This document shows, piece after piece, positions 31,900 to 43,626 of a stretch of 64,000 nucleotides of DNA. Origin of the DNA: Blattamonas nauphoetae (taxonomy: Eukaryota > Preaxostyla > Oxymonadida); assembly GCA_033064195.1 (NCBI GenBank), contig JARBJD010000029.1, positions 62,001 to 126,000 of the forward strand. Direction: 5' to 3'. The notes beneath the pieces were generated by a model. That model was not told the origin of the DNA. It worked only from the letters and a program-made list of their open reading frames with translations, and searched no databases. Both the position numbers and the translations under genes were made by a program. Every line of letters starts with the position of its first letter. Position 1 is the stretch's first letter.

Positions 31900-33500
31900 T
31901 TATATTGTATCATTTCACCTCAGACTGGGAAAACTGCAGCAATTGTGTTTTCGTAAAACAGATTCGATCGAACCCACAACTCACTTCACCACTTATCGAT
32001 CTTGATCCACACGTTAATTCGATTTCTCTTACTCTTCTTCGTCATCTAATCTGTGTCTTGCTCTCATCTGTGCACGCAATGTCATAGATTATCCACTCAT
32101 TCAGTGTTCCGTTTCGTCTCCTCTGTTGCGAACAGTCTGATCGTGACCAGTCTACAACAACCTCGCCATCACATCGTTCAGGCTTGGAAAGTGTGTATTT
32201 TTTGTCTTTTCGGCACTACAACTTCTCTCTCCTCCTCATTCAGCATCAAGTTCCTCATAACTGGTTATCCACCATGCCTTGTATCAATCGGACAAGAAGA
32301 ACAGTTCAATTGACATTTCCATCAAGACAATCTACAATCGCGGATCCATCCTCACTTCAGCCACTTCCGAGTTGTATTCGTCATGATCATCACATCAAAG
32401 CATCCGATCTCTGTGAATTATCGTCAAGTCAGTCGAAATCCCTCAGCAACATGGAAAAGGGATCGAAATATCTTTGAGATCCGTCAAGTTCTGAGTCATT
32501 TCCGAGCTTCACCCAAAAATGTACTCATCCCGAATTGCCCAACTGATCCTTCGTGAACTCGACAAGATTGTCCCTTTTGACTCGAAGGATGGGCAGAAGC
32601 ATTCGTTAAATGGCACTATTTCTCATTGAATGGTGAACGGGAACGAACAAAATGTTCTGTCAGGTATGTGAATCATCAAACAATATATTCGTTCATTCAT
32701 CGAGTGTGTCGGTCAATACCTCCATCTATTGTCAAAACCTTGTTTATTCTTTCTTATTCAATCTTTCTTTCCCCTCGATTGCCGATCTTTCATCATTCAG
32801 GTCATACTCACCATGTCATCGCGTCCTTCATCTTATGTATCATTAAATGAGCATCAGGACCCATCCAACAGATGTTATTCAGTCTATTACGTTCCTCCAT
32901 TCCGACATCGATAACATTATCCCTTTCGGCTCGATGTTATCACTCTGGATCCAGCTCCTTTGAAGGTGCATCACAAATCTCCAAGAAGACATCCATCGTC
33001 TGCAAAATGATTCCAGAGTTGAAAACATTGTTCGTCATTCGCTGGACACTGCACATTTTATTCACGCAGTGGATGGTTCTGGCGAACGAAAGGAGCTTAT
33101 TTCGATCAAAGCGCTCCCCAGATGATTATGCGCTCGAAGACCTGATTTGTGTCTGCGTTGTACATTCGATGGAGGAGGAAGGAAAATTTGACAAAATTCT
33201 GGAGGATAGCCGAGAAATGGACAATCAACTCGACACCTCAGATACTGCTGCCCTTTCAACTATTTTGCGATCTCCCCCAATCTCCCTGTCACTCAGTCGA
33301 GTTGGGACAATTCCCTGCAATTATGGATGTGGTGAAACTTCGTTTCACGACGACATTGATCCAACAAACAACTGTCCGGACTTCAGGCTCAGCGTACCAA
33401 ATGGAAGCAAAAAGAAGACTATTTGGAAGAAGAAATGCCTAATCTCTCCAATACCCTTCGAACACAGGCACAGACTGGTTCTGCCCTCCATCTGACAAGC
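31900..33500. other. Insertion interior, no supported gene
   Basis: Several forward frames of 60 to 207 codons overlap in different phases. The longest (32872-33495) shows no domain. These may be eroded exons of the broken gene that follows. Confidence 0.3.
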
Positions 33501-33559
33501 TCTCGACGAGAAGTTCCGTCTATTGACTCGCCCAAGTTGACATCACGCGCTCATCTTCG

Positions 33560-35310
33560 TCGCAAACCTTCAACGATTGGATGCTGCGTGAGTCGCAGTG
33601 GAGAGACCTGCTTCTGTTTTCCCTCAACTCGGAAAATGAGGGCACACTCCTCCACGCGTCCCTTCCTTCTCTCGCCCAGTTTGTCAACTCGTGGCACAAC
33701 CACTCGCCCATGCTCACGTTTCGATCGCCATTGCACTCACACCAAGACACACCAAACAGACTGTCATCCGACACTACCCCAATTGCTCTTCACGATGTGT
33801 TGGACAGGCCGAGGACACAGGAAACATGCGACACGCTGCTGGACATGAAGATTCTGAGCGAGCCAATGACGCTGACAGTGTTCACCACACGCACCGTCGG
33901 GGAGAGAGAGACAAACTCGACGTGTTCGGTGGATCTCAGAAAAGCGAGAGAAGCGATGAGAGCGAACCATGTGTTGATTGTGTCGGCGGGAGCGGCTGAG
34001 GATCTTCTGTCACGTGCTCCGTCTGCTCCCCAACTTGGCCCACCGTCGACTCGCTGCCAGCCGGTCGAGAATTTGACTGCTCGCTCTCGACTGTCCCATC
34101 AGTTGTCTTCCACTCCGATCCTTCCGCCTCGCCCAGCAAGCTCAACGCCCTCCACACATCCAAGCTCACACGAACTAGTTGCGATCGACAAGCACGCTGA
34201 GATCGTTGCCGACATGACCTCAGCCTCGATGCTCGACAACGCCCCGTCAGTCTCGACCATCACGTCTCCGCCTCGCCGAATGCGAAGACTTGCTGGAGTA
34301 TTCTGTGCTCTCCATCCTCCACGAGAACTCCATCATCCGCTCTCTCTCCCACACAGCCGTCCAACTCAGCCAGTCCACTCTCCAGAAGCCACCAAAAGTC
34401 AAGCGAACCGCCCCAAATTCCACTCCAATCTCTTTCGCCATGTCAACCTCGTCAGCATCGCATCCGAAGCTCTCAACACTCTCCGATTTGGAGTACACCA
34501 ACACGTCACACGAGAAGTCGCCCGCTCAGAAGATGTTCGACATAAAACCGGCAGACCTGCTGCGTTCGCTCATCCATCAACAGAAACACGGTCGGCTTCG
34601 ACGCTGTCGCTCGCTTCCTGGAAAAAATGAGTTCCACTCCGATGCCATTCTCGTCGCTCGGCACAACTGTGATCCCGCCGTTCGACACGCCACACCCCAA
34701 CCAGTCCACACAACTCGCTTCGAGGGAGTTTGGGATGCCGCTCTCTCCGTCGCTCGTTTCGTGTCTGCACGAGATCTCGGGATTGTCCAGCATCGACAGC
34801 TCCACTCTTCCAAAGACGCCAACAGGCACCCACAGCGAGGTGAGCGAGGCGGGCGGTACTTCGCCACAGCTGATCACAGCACCACTGCTGTCCAAGAGCT
34901 GCAGAACGCCACAATCGCCGATCGTTCGTCCGTCTCAGTCGACGTTGTTCAGCTCGCTGAATCTTCCGCCAACGTCGACCTCCTCGCAACCTCCTGTTTC
35001 AGCGCCCCTCCCTCCGCATCCCATCTCCCCCTCCCATTCTGTTAGCTCACCCGCGTCTCACTTTTTCCATCATTCAGCTCCGGCACTCCTCCGCCTTCCT
35101 CTCTCCACGCTCCTTACGCTCTCATTCTCCGACCAAATCGCTGTTCTCCGCCACCTCAACCCGACCCAAGACTGGACAGCCATCAGCACGACCACCTCGC
35201 CGTCCAGCGAGCAGAAACGAGACTTCACCTCGCCGTCGTCTGCGTCGTCAGGCACAGACATCAACCGATGGCTGTCGTCTCGCTCACCCAAATCAACATC
35301 AACAGTGTAG
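33560..35310 (+). pseudogene. Broken Ser/Pro-rich gene of unknown family
   Basis: Three forward frames take over from one another without overlap of sense: about 33560-34310 (MLRESQWRDLLLFSLNSENE..), 34290-34640 (MLEYSVLSILHENSIIRSLS..) and 34627-35310 (MSSTPMPFSSLGTTVIPPFD..). Together they look like a single protein of about 580 residues, rich in serine, proline and threonine, with two frame changes. Base composition is more GC-rich than the surrounding insertion, as in host exons. No domain is recognised. It lies inside the nested inverted repeats and is probably a captured gene. Confidence 0.45.
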
Positions 35311-37911
35311 TCGCGGCTGGAGAGTGTGGAGGAGCGGAATGAGGAACCGAAGACAGCCGACGAGAGATTCCGGTCAAGTGACGAGCTCCGACAGGCCTCT
35401 GCTCTTCCAGCCAGCATGCATTCGGTTCAGCTTCCCATCCAGACCATTCAGCCGTCCTCTCCATCAGCTGCGTTCATCCGCATGTCGCAGATGAGCTCGC
35501 CACTGTCAATGTCGAGACGTCTCCTCGGCCATCAACGGAAGATCATCCACCTTCTGTCCATCCGACACACAACCACGCCACATTCGACAGCACTGACTTT
35601 GTTCACCCGAGACAGAGCAGACAGCAGCAACGACATAATCGCTCTTCATCGATGTCAGCATCATCTCGTCAAAGGGCCAGCATACAAACGCCATCACTGC
35701 AAATTCACACAAACTTGTCTCTTGGAGTCATCTGTCAAACTTTGACATCTCGCTCCAGAGCTGGAAAGAATGACCAGCAGATTCGAGCAGAACACGGGGA
35801 ATTGAGTGCGCAGAAGATGATCAAGAACAAGTAACTTCTTCAGACTGAGCGTGACATTGAAATCATCGAAGAGGAGAGAGCAACAACGATGAGTGAACAG
35901 CAACGAGATGAGAGAACAACAAAGACGCAAGAGGATCGAAGAAAGAAGAACAGAAACGACGGAAGAACAGCGAGGAAAGAAGAAGAGAGAAGATGGAACA
36001 ACAGCGAAGAAAGAAGAACAGAAAAGAAGTGCCAAAAACAACGTGGTGAAAACAACGACGTGGAGAGAACAACGTCGAAGATTCAACAACTCACTAGACC
36101 CTCTCCCGAACAGTCTTTCATCATCCCTCCTCCATTCTTTCGTGTCAGCTCACCAACTCTGATCACCCCTCGCTCACAGTGCCAAACGCATTTTAATATG
36201 TTCCAATTGAACTTTCCAGCTTTTTTACGATTGTCTATGTTCAATTCATTGATGTGAATTGTTCTCAGTGAACATGTTCAGAAGTGATCTGATCCACCCA
36301 TGAGATAAAATGTTGGGAGAAGAGGATTTGAACCTTTGAAAAACTAAACTTTTCCCACCACTCAGTGTTTGATATATATCAAATATAACGAAATTCGCCA
36401 AAAAAAGGGGGTGTTGAGTCTCGAAAAAAAACGCCCATATGGAATGAGAGTAAAATGAACAGGATGAAAATTGAATATCCAACCGAAGTCAATTGTCCAG
36501 TCCAACGCTGGCACCGTCCAATCCAATTAACATGCCAAAACACAATGGAGATAAGGATGAGCAACGGACGGACAAAAAGACGTTCAACTCGGACAACGGA
36601 CAGCGGACAGGTCCAAGTGAAAAAGAAGTGCTTCATGTGGCCTAAATCAATGTGATTGACACTCAATTCGTTAATAAATAAGTGAATAGTGGTGATTAAA
36701 TTCAGATTTTGTCTTTCATCAAAATGATAAACGAGTACTAGAGAATTTGGACAAAAAGACCCATTAATTGCAGAAATGTCCGAGCTTGTCCGATCTTGGA
36801 CATTCACTCAATTGTTGAAAAAACGAATCATCTGAATTTCTTCACAATCCAATTGTGATCAGATCAAAATGGACAAAACTGTCCTGTCCTGGACATGTCC
36901 GGATCGTCCTCCCCATCTCAAGTTAATTTCGTCGTCCCATTTCTTTCAGGGTCACTTAAATCGGTTTTCACTTCGAAATTCCATTCTTCACATCATTATC
37001 TAGCAACCACTCATTCTGCGATACTTTTATAAACTCATTCCGGGAATTCAGTTCATTTCCGATTTGACACATTATTTCTCTTTCAATGATGTTACACGTC
37101 AGAATTCAGTCAATGATAGTAGTATCTTATTTCAAACATGATCGAATCAATTTGCCTTCAAAATTCGCCGCTCTGTTGCACACTTTGTTGGTTTGTTGAT
37201 GATCTTGACTGGTATCTCGTTCCTTTTGGTTCAAGATGTTTTCTTATAAAGAAATTTCTCATTTTGAATCCAGATACGATGCTTTCTCGCCCTTATCCAA
37301 ATGAGATGGTCGTTACACTCTCATTTGTCGCCCTAAATGAACGGATCGTTTTCTACCTCGAAATAGTCTGTATTACACTTTTTCCGAATCAAAATGATTC
37401 ATATTCATATTATTGATCGCTTTTTTCACATTTATTATTGTTGATCTTCCCTCCAGAAGGCAGATTGACCTGTCGATCCTGTGAAGACGGAATAGATGAG
37501 GCCAAAGGAGGACAAACCGAGCTGATTCGTAAACAATGAACTGGGAGTTGGGACGAAGAGACAAAACAGAGTGAGAGGAGAGGACGATCTTCATAATCGA
37601 GGGTCCGAGCTCGTGAACAATGGAGTTGGAGAAAAAGAACGAAACGGAAACATCAAACGAAACCAATTTGAAAAGTATGCTTCTCCCTACTCTGACTTAC
37701 AGATATTTCTTCATTTTTATGACAATAAGTGTCCTGACTATACAGAAATTTAAAGTGGAACAGTTAATCGATAAAACATGAGACAGACATCTCAGAAAGA
37801 TGCAGAACGTATGTAATCATTCGTAAAGTGAATGAGGTTTTTTCAGTCCATCCCTTCCTTCTCACAGCCACTCACATCTATTCATCTCCTCCTCCACCCT
37901 CATGAGATCGA
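35311..37911. other. Insertion interior, low-complexity and non-coding
   Basis: 35880-36100 is a purine-rich run whose frames give Arg/Glu/Thr-rich simple sequence. 36470-36930 is dense in GTCC/GGAC words (GTCCAGTCC, GTCCGTCC), probably a transposon end. 37138-37416 is open but featureless. No gene is supported. Confidence 0.4.
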
Positions 37912-39523
37912 ATGACAGAATGGGAAAGGAAACAGGTGACTGAGAGAGAAGAGCGAGAGAAAGAGGAAGAGAAGCGGAGAGAAGATGAGAGAAAGCAGAT
38001 TGAAGAAAGGGTGATGAAGGAATTGGAGGAAGAACGAAGAAAGGAAGATGAGGAAAAAGCGAGGCGAGAAGAAGATAGGAAGAGGAGAGAAGAAGAGGAA
38101 AGAATTGAACGAGAAGCGAAGCGAAGATGGGAAGATGAAGAAAGACGAAGCAAAGAAGATGCGAAACGATGGGAAGAGGAAGAGCGAAAGAAAATTGAAG
38201 AAAGAGTGCGGAAAGAACTCACTGAAGAGAAGCAATGAGAAGAGGAGAGAAAGGAGGAACTTCGAAAGGAAGAAGAACGGAAGATGAAGGAAGAAGCAAA
38301 AAGGAAGGAAGAAGAAGCGAGAAGGAAGGAGGAAGAAGAGAAAAAGCGAATTCAGGAACGAGTGAGGCGTGAAATCGCAGAAGAGAAGAAAGGAAGAGGA
38401 GAGGCGAAGGGAGGAAGAGAAGAAAGCGAATATTCCCCCAAAGAAGTCAGAATGGGAAAGGAAGCAAGAAGCTGAACGAGAAGCAGCGGGAGAGAAACAA
38501 CGAAAGATCAGAGAGGATTTGGAGCGAGAGAGACAACGAGCAGCTCAGAAAGACTCAGCGACGATCGAGACAGGATCGAGTGTGTCAAGTGCGTTTGCTC
38601 GCTGGGGCATTGGGAAGATGATCGACACTGGAGTTGGATCTCGTCCAGTCGGTCCCCAACTGACATCATCGTCATCTCGAGGCAACTTCTCTCAGAAACG
38701 AGAAGAAGACGAACGAAAGAAAAAGGAAGAAGAAGAACAAAGAAAGAAGGAAGAAGCAAAACGTCAAAAGAGGAAGCAGACCGGAGACAAAAAGAGATCG
38801 ATGAGGAGCGCATGCGAGCCGACATGCTCAATCGGGAAAGAGAGGCTGAAGAGGAAAGAAGAATCCCACAGGAGAAGGACGATCAAGACCGCGAAGAGAA
38901 GGAGCGTTTGAGACGGAAAGAGGATGAGAATCGGCGAGAACAGGAAAGACGGGAGGAGAGAGAGCGGAATGAGAGGATGGAAGAGGAAAGGAGGAAAGAG
39001 GAGAAGAGGAGGGAAGATGAGGAGAGAGAGAAAAAGGAGAGAATCAAACGAGAAGTTCAGGAGACGCTTCGGAAGGAGAAGGAAGCGGAAGAACGAAGGA
39101 AGAAAGAGGAACAACAAAAGGAGGAGGAGAGAAAGGGAGGCCGAACGAAAACGTCAAGCTGAAAGTCAGAAAAAGTCAGAGTGGGAGAGGAAGCAAAATG
39201 CTGAGAGAGAAGCAGCGGAAGAGAAGCAGCGAAAGATCAGAGAGGATTTGGAGCGAGAGAGGCAACGAGCAGCTCAGAAAGACTCAGCGACGATCGAGAC
39301 CGGATCGAGTGTGTCCAGTGCATTTGCTCGCTGGGGCATTGGGAAGATGATCGACACGTCCAGTTCTCCAGCTCGCCCAGTTGGCCCGTCAACTTCAACT
39401 GGTGCGAGTTCACGCGGCAGCTTCTCTCAGAAACGAGAAGAAGACGAACGAAAGAAGAAAGAGGAAGAGGAACAACGAAGGAAGGAGGAAGAAGGAAAGC
39501 GGCACTTCGACAATGTGAACTAA
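37912..39523 (+). pseudogene. Trichohyalin-like Glu/Arg/Lys coiled-coil gene, interrupted
   Basis: A very charged coiled coil starts at ATG 37912 (MTEWERKQVTEREEREKEEE) and meets a TGA near 38236. The same style of sequence continues to 39523 in shifting frames, so several breaks are present. Two copies of a distinctive module occur, each reading SEWERKQ, AAQKDSATIETGSSVSSAF, ARWGIGKMIDT and FSQKREEDERKKKEEEEQ. One-sided purine bias is extreme. The structure resembles long cytoskeletal coiled-coil proteins, but no family name is justified. It lies in the right third of the 10.4-kb insertion and is probably a captured host gene or part of an unknown element. Confidence 0.5.
38440..39490 (+). 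repeat. Direct duplication of a roughly 320-bp module
   Basis: Bases of about 38440-38760 and 39166-39490 match closely: GAGAGGATTTGGAGCGAGAG, then AAAGACTCAGCGACGATCGA, then GCTCGCTGGGGCATTGGGAA in both. The start-to-start distance is about 726 bases. The copies differ most in the short serine/proline linker after MIDT. Confidence 0.8.
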
Positions 39524-40058
39524 ACCTCCTGGGAAACACCCACACCCTCACAAGATGATACTGAACCATCCCGAGACTCCACTGACCCCCTTTCCATTTT
39601 CATCGATGAATGTCGGACCAGCCAGCGGGCGTGTGTGGCAGATCTGACAAGAATGACAAGACAGGAAGCAGCGAAAATGAAGAGGAGAGAAGAGGAGATG
39701 AATCGGAGAATGAGGAACAACGAAGTTGATACGAGACGAAGGGAGAGAAACGAAATGATGAGAGGAGACACTCCGAAAGGAACTTCCTCACAATCAGTCC
39801 ATCAAAAACCACATAAAGGCCATACCGACTCGATCATTCGTTCTCGTCCTTCCCTTCCACACCTATTTCTATCCATCCTCTTTCTCTTCTCCATCCAACT
39901 CTTTCTCTTCATCTTCTCTGTTCTCCATCACATCTCTCTTCATCTTTTCCTCCTCTCCTATTTCTTAAAAATGATTCAATTCTCCAAGTTAGTCAATAAA
40001 TTTCAGAAAAAGTTGATCAAACCCTTTTTGAAAAGTTACGAGCAATGACATCCTAATT

Positions 40059-40086
40059 AGGCGCTGTCCGAGGACGGACAGCGCCT
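40059..40086. repeat. Perfect hairpin near the right end of the insertion
   Basis: AGGCGCTGTCCG (40059-40070) and CGGACAGCGCCT (40075-40086) are exact reverse complements with a 4-base loop. It sits 29 bases inside the right boundary of the 10.4-kb insertion, where transposons often carry subterminal hairpins. Confidence 0.75.
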
Positions 40087-40115
40087 CACCTTGTCCGGAC
40101 AATTGCTCCTCCCTA

Positions 40116-40472
40116 AATGGAGACAGAAATGGACACCAATCATCAAAAGTGTCATCTGTCTCACTTTCTGAGACATATCCAAAACATACAAGACGATCAA
40201 CAACCAATCGATGAATACAACACAAGAACACACCAGATGCCACTTTCTGCAATTGTCTGAGTGTGTCAATAATAATAGCTTCATCATCACATTGCAATCT
40301 TTCGAGAAGTGAGGAGATCTTCGACTGAGAACGAGAGAGATGAGAAACGAAAACGACAAACCAGATTCCAACTGGCTGGGCAGCTTAAAACTCTCGGTGA
40401 GAGATCCTGGTCCAGAGTAGAATGCTCCGAAGTCATCGAGGAGTCAATTGATCCGTTTGTGGCAAGTGTCAT
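40116..40472 (-). pseudogene. Helical-repeat gene, copy 2, 5' part
   Basis: Exon 1 (LATNGSIDSSMTSEHSTLDQ), exon 2 (KISSLLERLQCDDEAIIID) and the start of exon 3 (SETDDTFDDWCPFLSP) match copy 1 with the same GT-AG introns. It is therefore genomic DNA, not a retrocopy. It ends exactly at the right boundary of the 10.4-kb insertion and is the missing front of the gene piece at 27845-29700. Similarity to copy 1 fades out near 40500 upstream of the start. Confidence 0.7.
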
Positions 40473-40690
40473 TCAGAATCAACTAAGTATGGGTTCATCG
40501 AGTGTTTCCAACAAAATTTGTGAAGAATTCCTCTCATATCCACATTTTATGGAATAAACAATCTGTTTATCCATCCGGTCAGTCGTCATCCGAAAGAGAT
40601 CTGTCCAGAATGACTTGAACAGACTGTTTAGAGATAATATGGGAGATTTTTTATGATGTGTCCATCCCCTTTTTCTAAGGGTCGATCATC

Positions 40691-41884
40691 ATGACCTCTA
40701 AATTTGTCACTTTAACGAACTCACAACGCAATCATTTGGCAAATGACATCAAACAGTTCGCAATGAACAAACTAGGTGATGAATATCAAAACATTTTCGT
40801 GTACATTCTCACAAATTGTGAATGGGGGGCAGAAATCAAGAATACAATTTTTTGTAGAGAAAAAGGTTCGTTATATTTGATGTTTATCTGTTCATCTGAC
40901 AGAGAGAGAGTGGACGAGGCTTTTGGACTTGTCGAAAGCCTTTTCAGTCATGGATCATCATGATCAAATTGTGTTACTGCAAGCTCTCGTCTCACATTGG
41001 ACCTCCGCAGAACTGTCACAGGCTGGATTCCCAGCAGATTCGAATACTCTACATCAACCTAGACGCTTGGCAAAGGAAGGTGTCTATAAAAAAAATACAT
41101 ACCAATGTCGCCGAATTCAAATAGAGTATCAACCCCAGATTTGATCCAACTCTTTCAATGGATCAAACGTAACACGATGGTGTCATGTGAGACACAGGTG
41201 GTAAACGGTTCTCCAACTTTTGAAGAATGTCTCAGCTTGTTCGGCCCCACCACACAACCTCCACGTCTCCTCCCACCAGGCCAATTCAATCCATTCTTGG
41301 TCAAGAAATGGATTTGGGAAAGAAGAATGACACAAAGGACGAAAGCAACCTTATTCCGGGACTTCGTGAAGGATCTGCCAATGTCTCCAATAAAGATTGG
41401 TATGTTCAGAAAAGCCACGAGGAACATCAGGCGAGCCAAACGGCGCACGGATGTCTGTCCGAGATGCGATCGGCTCCAGTATATCCGAAAAGTAAAACAA
41501 GAGATGATGCAAAGAGGCAAAATCATACCAGATGAACTAATTTTGGAAGAAAAGATTCTTGAGATGCATCGAGAACATGCAAAGGCGCAAAGGGCAGCGA
41601 TTGATCATGACATTGCAAATTGTGGTATGAATGAGGTTGTTTGCATGTCTGATTTCAAAGAAAATTGGAAGTTCTTTCTAAGAGACACTCAAGGGTCCAA
41701 GGAATTCTATTCTTTCCAACAAGTGACACACCTCGGCTGTTTGGTTGTCTCTAACACGAACGGTTCGATTGATCGAAATTTTACCCATATTTTTTCAACA
41801 AACCTCAACCATGATGGTTTTTTTGTTGTTTCGGCATTCAATCGTCTGCTATCAACTCCTCCCTTCACAACAGCAGTAGTATAG
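40691..41884 (+). pseudogene. Truncated DDE-type DNA transposase
   Basis: Forward blocks read as one protein: 40691-40963 (MTSKFVTLTNSQRNHLAND), 40923-41100, then 41105-41884, open for 259 residues. The last block has a CPRCDRLQYIRKVK zinc-like motif, a coiled AKAQRAAIDHD segment, then VVCMSDFKENWKFFL, whose Asp is a likely first catalytic residue. FYSFQQVTHLGCLVVS and FSTNLNHDGFFVVSAF follow, a pattern seen in RNase-H-fold transposases. The frame stops soon after, and nothing downstream resembles the rest of the fold with the third acidic residue, so it is cut short. Superfamily not determined. It lies between the split gene and the Polinton. Confidence 0.5.
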
Positions 41885-43626
41885 TAGACGATTTGGGAAC
41901 CAGATTGAAATAGTCGTTGAAATTAGAAACGAAAAGTCAATTCCGATTGACCATTTCTAAATCTTGTATTAAAAGGAATTTAGGCCATTTCAATGATGCC
42001 AATATTTGACCTAAATTCCAGAAATATGTTCAATATTTTGATCTCATTTTAAGCGTCAATTTTGAAGCAAAGTTTTGATACTTTCCAAAAATGTTGTCAC
42101 TTTTTTCGATGTTTTTTCACTTTTGAACACGAACAAAGTGAATCCAATTTGAGAACCACTTCGAAAAAAATCGAAAAAAATTCTAAAATGTCGGGGACGG
42201 AGTAAGTCATCGATCAAAACAATCCTGATGAAAATCGGTTGAGAATTCGTGGAGCTACGTACCGAACAGTGGTCACAAAATAGACCAAAAAGTCGATTTT
42301 CAGATTTCGCTACTAACCACTCCTTTATGTCTCAAATCCACCTCAAATCCCTTCTAAAATTACAAAATCGATTTCGAAAGGTGAGATTCGCGATAAAAAA
42401 CACAATTTGGAAAAAAAGTTTGATCCGACCCATTGAGGATTTTTACGAGTCGAATTTTTCGAGATACGGTATGGACCCTGTCTTTCATCATCTTTCGCTC
42501 AGGAATCGTCCTCTTATGACGCCTTTTGGTGTTAGATTGGATAAGAACGCCTTCTGGCGACTTTAGGTATGAACCTTTTCACGTCACGATCCTTCGGACA
42601 CTTTTTTGCCAATTTTCATTTTTAACGTTAGATCTTCTAAATTCTTCGCATTCGCGTCCTAGCGACGCTTTTTTGAGATTTCCTGTTTTCCCACTTCATT
42701 AGTCCTCTTTTTTTGCACACACCTTTGATTCACCACATTTTCACCTCACTTTCAGTCACCGTCATTTTTGTATGTGTTTTCACATATCATCCTCCCTTTC
42801 TCACGTTCTGAGGAGGGAGTGGCTGAATTTTTTAACACTTTTGTTCGGTACTTTTTCTATAAAGTTGATTTTACGTCTTTTTCCCCATATCTTGTCCGTA
42901 TGTTTGTTTTAACAAAAACTCATTTCAGCACATTGTATCACTCATCTTCTTTGTTCCATTTCACCACTTATCCGTTCATAAGACACTCTCATTTACCTCA
43001 TTTCACAACCATTTTTTCCGTCGTTCACACCTCACGCGCACATCATTATGTCTTCATTGTTTTTGACTTTTTTGCTTAATTTGACAAAAAGAGATTGAAA
43101 CAAGGTACAATGAAGTGAGCAAGTACAATAGTGAATGGTGAAGTGGATGAAGTGAGAATTGAGGTACACTAATGTGTTTTATGAACGCGTTCATCGAAAT
43201 TTCGCATAAAAAGAGCAAACAAAAGTGAATGAAGTGAGAATCAAGCGATAAAGTGAAGTGAGGGACGAAAGAAACGAGAAGATCAAAACCAACGAGATCC
43301 TGGTTCAGAAATGAGTTTTATGATCGCGTGAATCGAAATTTCACAAACAAAGAGCAAACAAAAGTGAATGAAGTGGCAATCAAACAAGAAAGTGAAGTGA
43401 GGGACGAAAGAAACGAGGAGAGTAAAAAACGACGAGATCAAGGTTACAAAATGATTTTTATGCGCGAACGAAACCAATGTAGTCTAATCCATGTGAACTG
43501 AGTTTAGAAAAACATACTTGTGAATCTTAAAACATAATTGGAGAATTGATATTGAGCGGGCACTGTGGATTGTTTCTATTGTGTTCATAATTGAATTTTA
43601 GAATTAGATAAATAAAAAACAAGAGA
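41885..43626. other. Non-coding flank of the Polinton, left boundary not fixed
   Basis: AT-rich with short frames only. Bases 41976-42017 form an imperfect hairpin (GGAATTTAGGCC / GACCTAAATTCC). From about 43080 on, the plus strand becomes purine-rich with two copies of a segment reading AGTGAAGTGAGGGACGAAAG (about 43252 and 43393), resembling the sub-repeats of the Polinton inverted repeat. The true left end of the Polinton therefore probably lies between about 42.7 and 43.6 kb. The partner end lies outside the window, so this cannot be settled. Confidence 0.4.

Larger units (their letters stand above)
31838..36447. repeat. Inverted-repeat pair inside the insertion
   Basis: Bases around 31838-31880 (ATATGGGG, then TTTTCGAGACTCAACACCCC) recur reversed at about 36398-36447 (GGGGTGTTGAGTCTCGAAAA, then CATATGG). 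Outside each arm lie GTCC/GGAC-rich stretches (31575-31740 and 36470-36910). This is the pattern of a nested element of about 5.3 kb with diverged inverted ends. No target duplication could be fixed. Confidence 0.5.
29701..40115. mobile_element. 10.4-kb composite insertion splitting helical-repeat copy 2
   Basis: The boundaries come from comparing copy 2 with copy 1 (21415-21432), which is unbroken here. AAT occurs at both junctions (29698-29700, 40116-40118), so the target duplication is 2 to 3 bases at most. The ends are loosely inverted (TTGGCCTG.. and, on the other strand, TTAGGGAG..) and are followed on each side by GTCC-rich runs. No transposase is visible inside. The contents are gene fragments on both strands, a broken Ser/Pro-rich gene, a purine-rich coiled-coil gene and at least one nested inverted-repeat pair. 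It may be one large element or a nest of several. The family is unknown. Confidence 0.6.

Noticed and set aside
34290-35045. A 251-codon forward frame overlapping the broken Ser/Pro-rich gene
   Set aside because: Only its first third continues the sense of that gene. The later part is an off-frame shadow of the next block.
37878-39117. Leu/Ser/Phe-rich reverse frames of over 100 codons
   Set aside because: They are complements of the purine-rich coiled-coil gene on the other strand.
42249-43079. Open frames of about 100 codons left of the Polinton
   Set aside because: AT-rich or pyrimidine-rich sequence with no domain and no homologous partner; competing frames are equally open.
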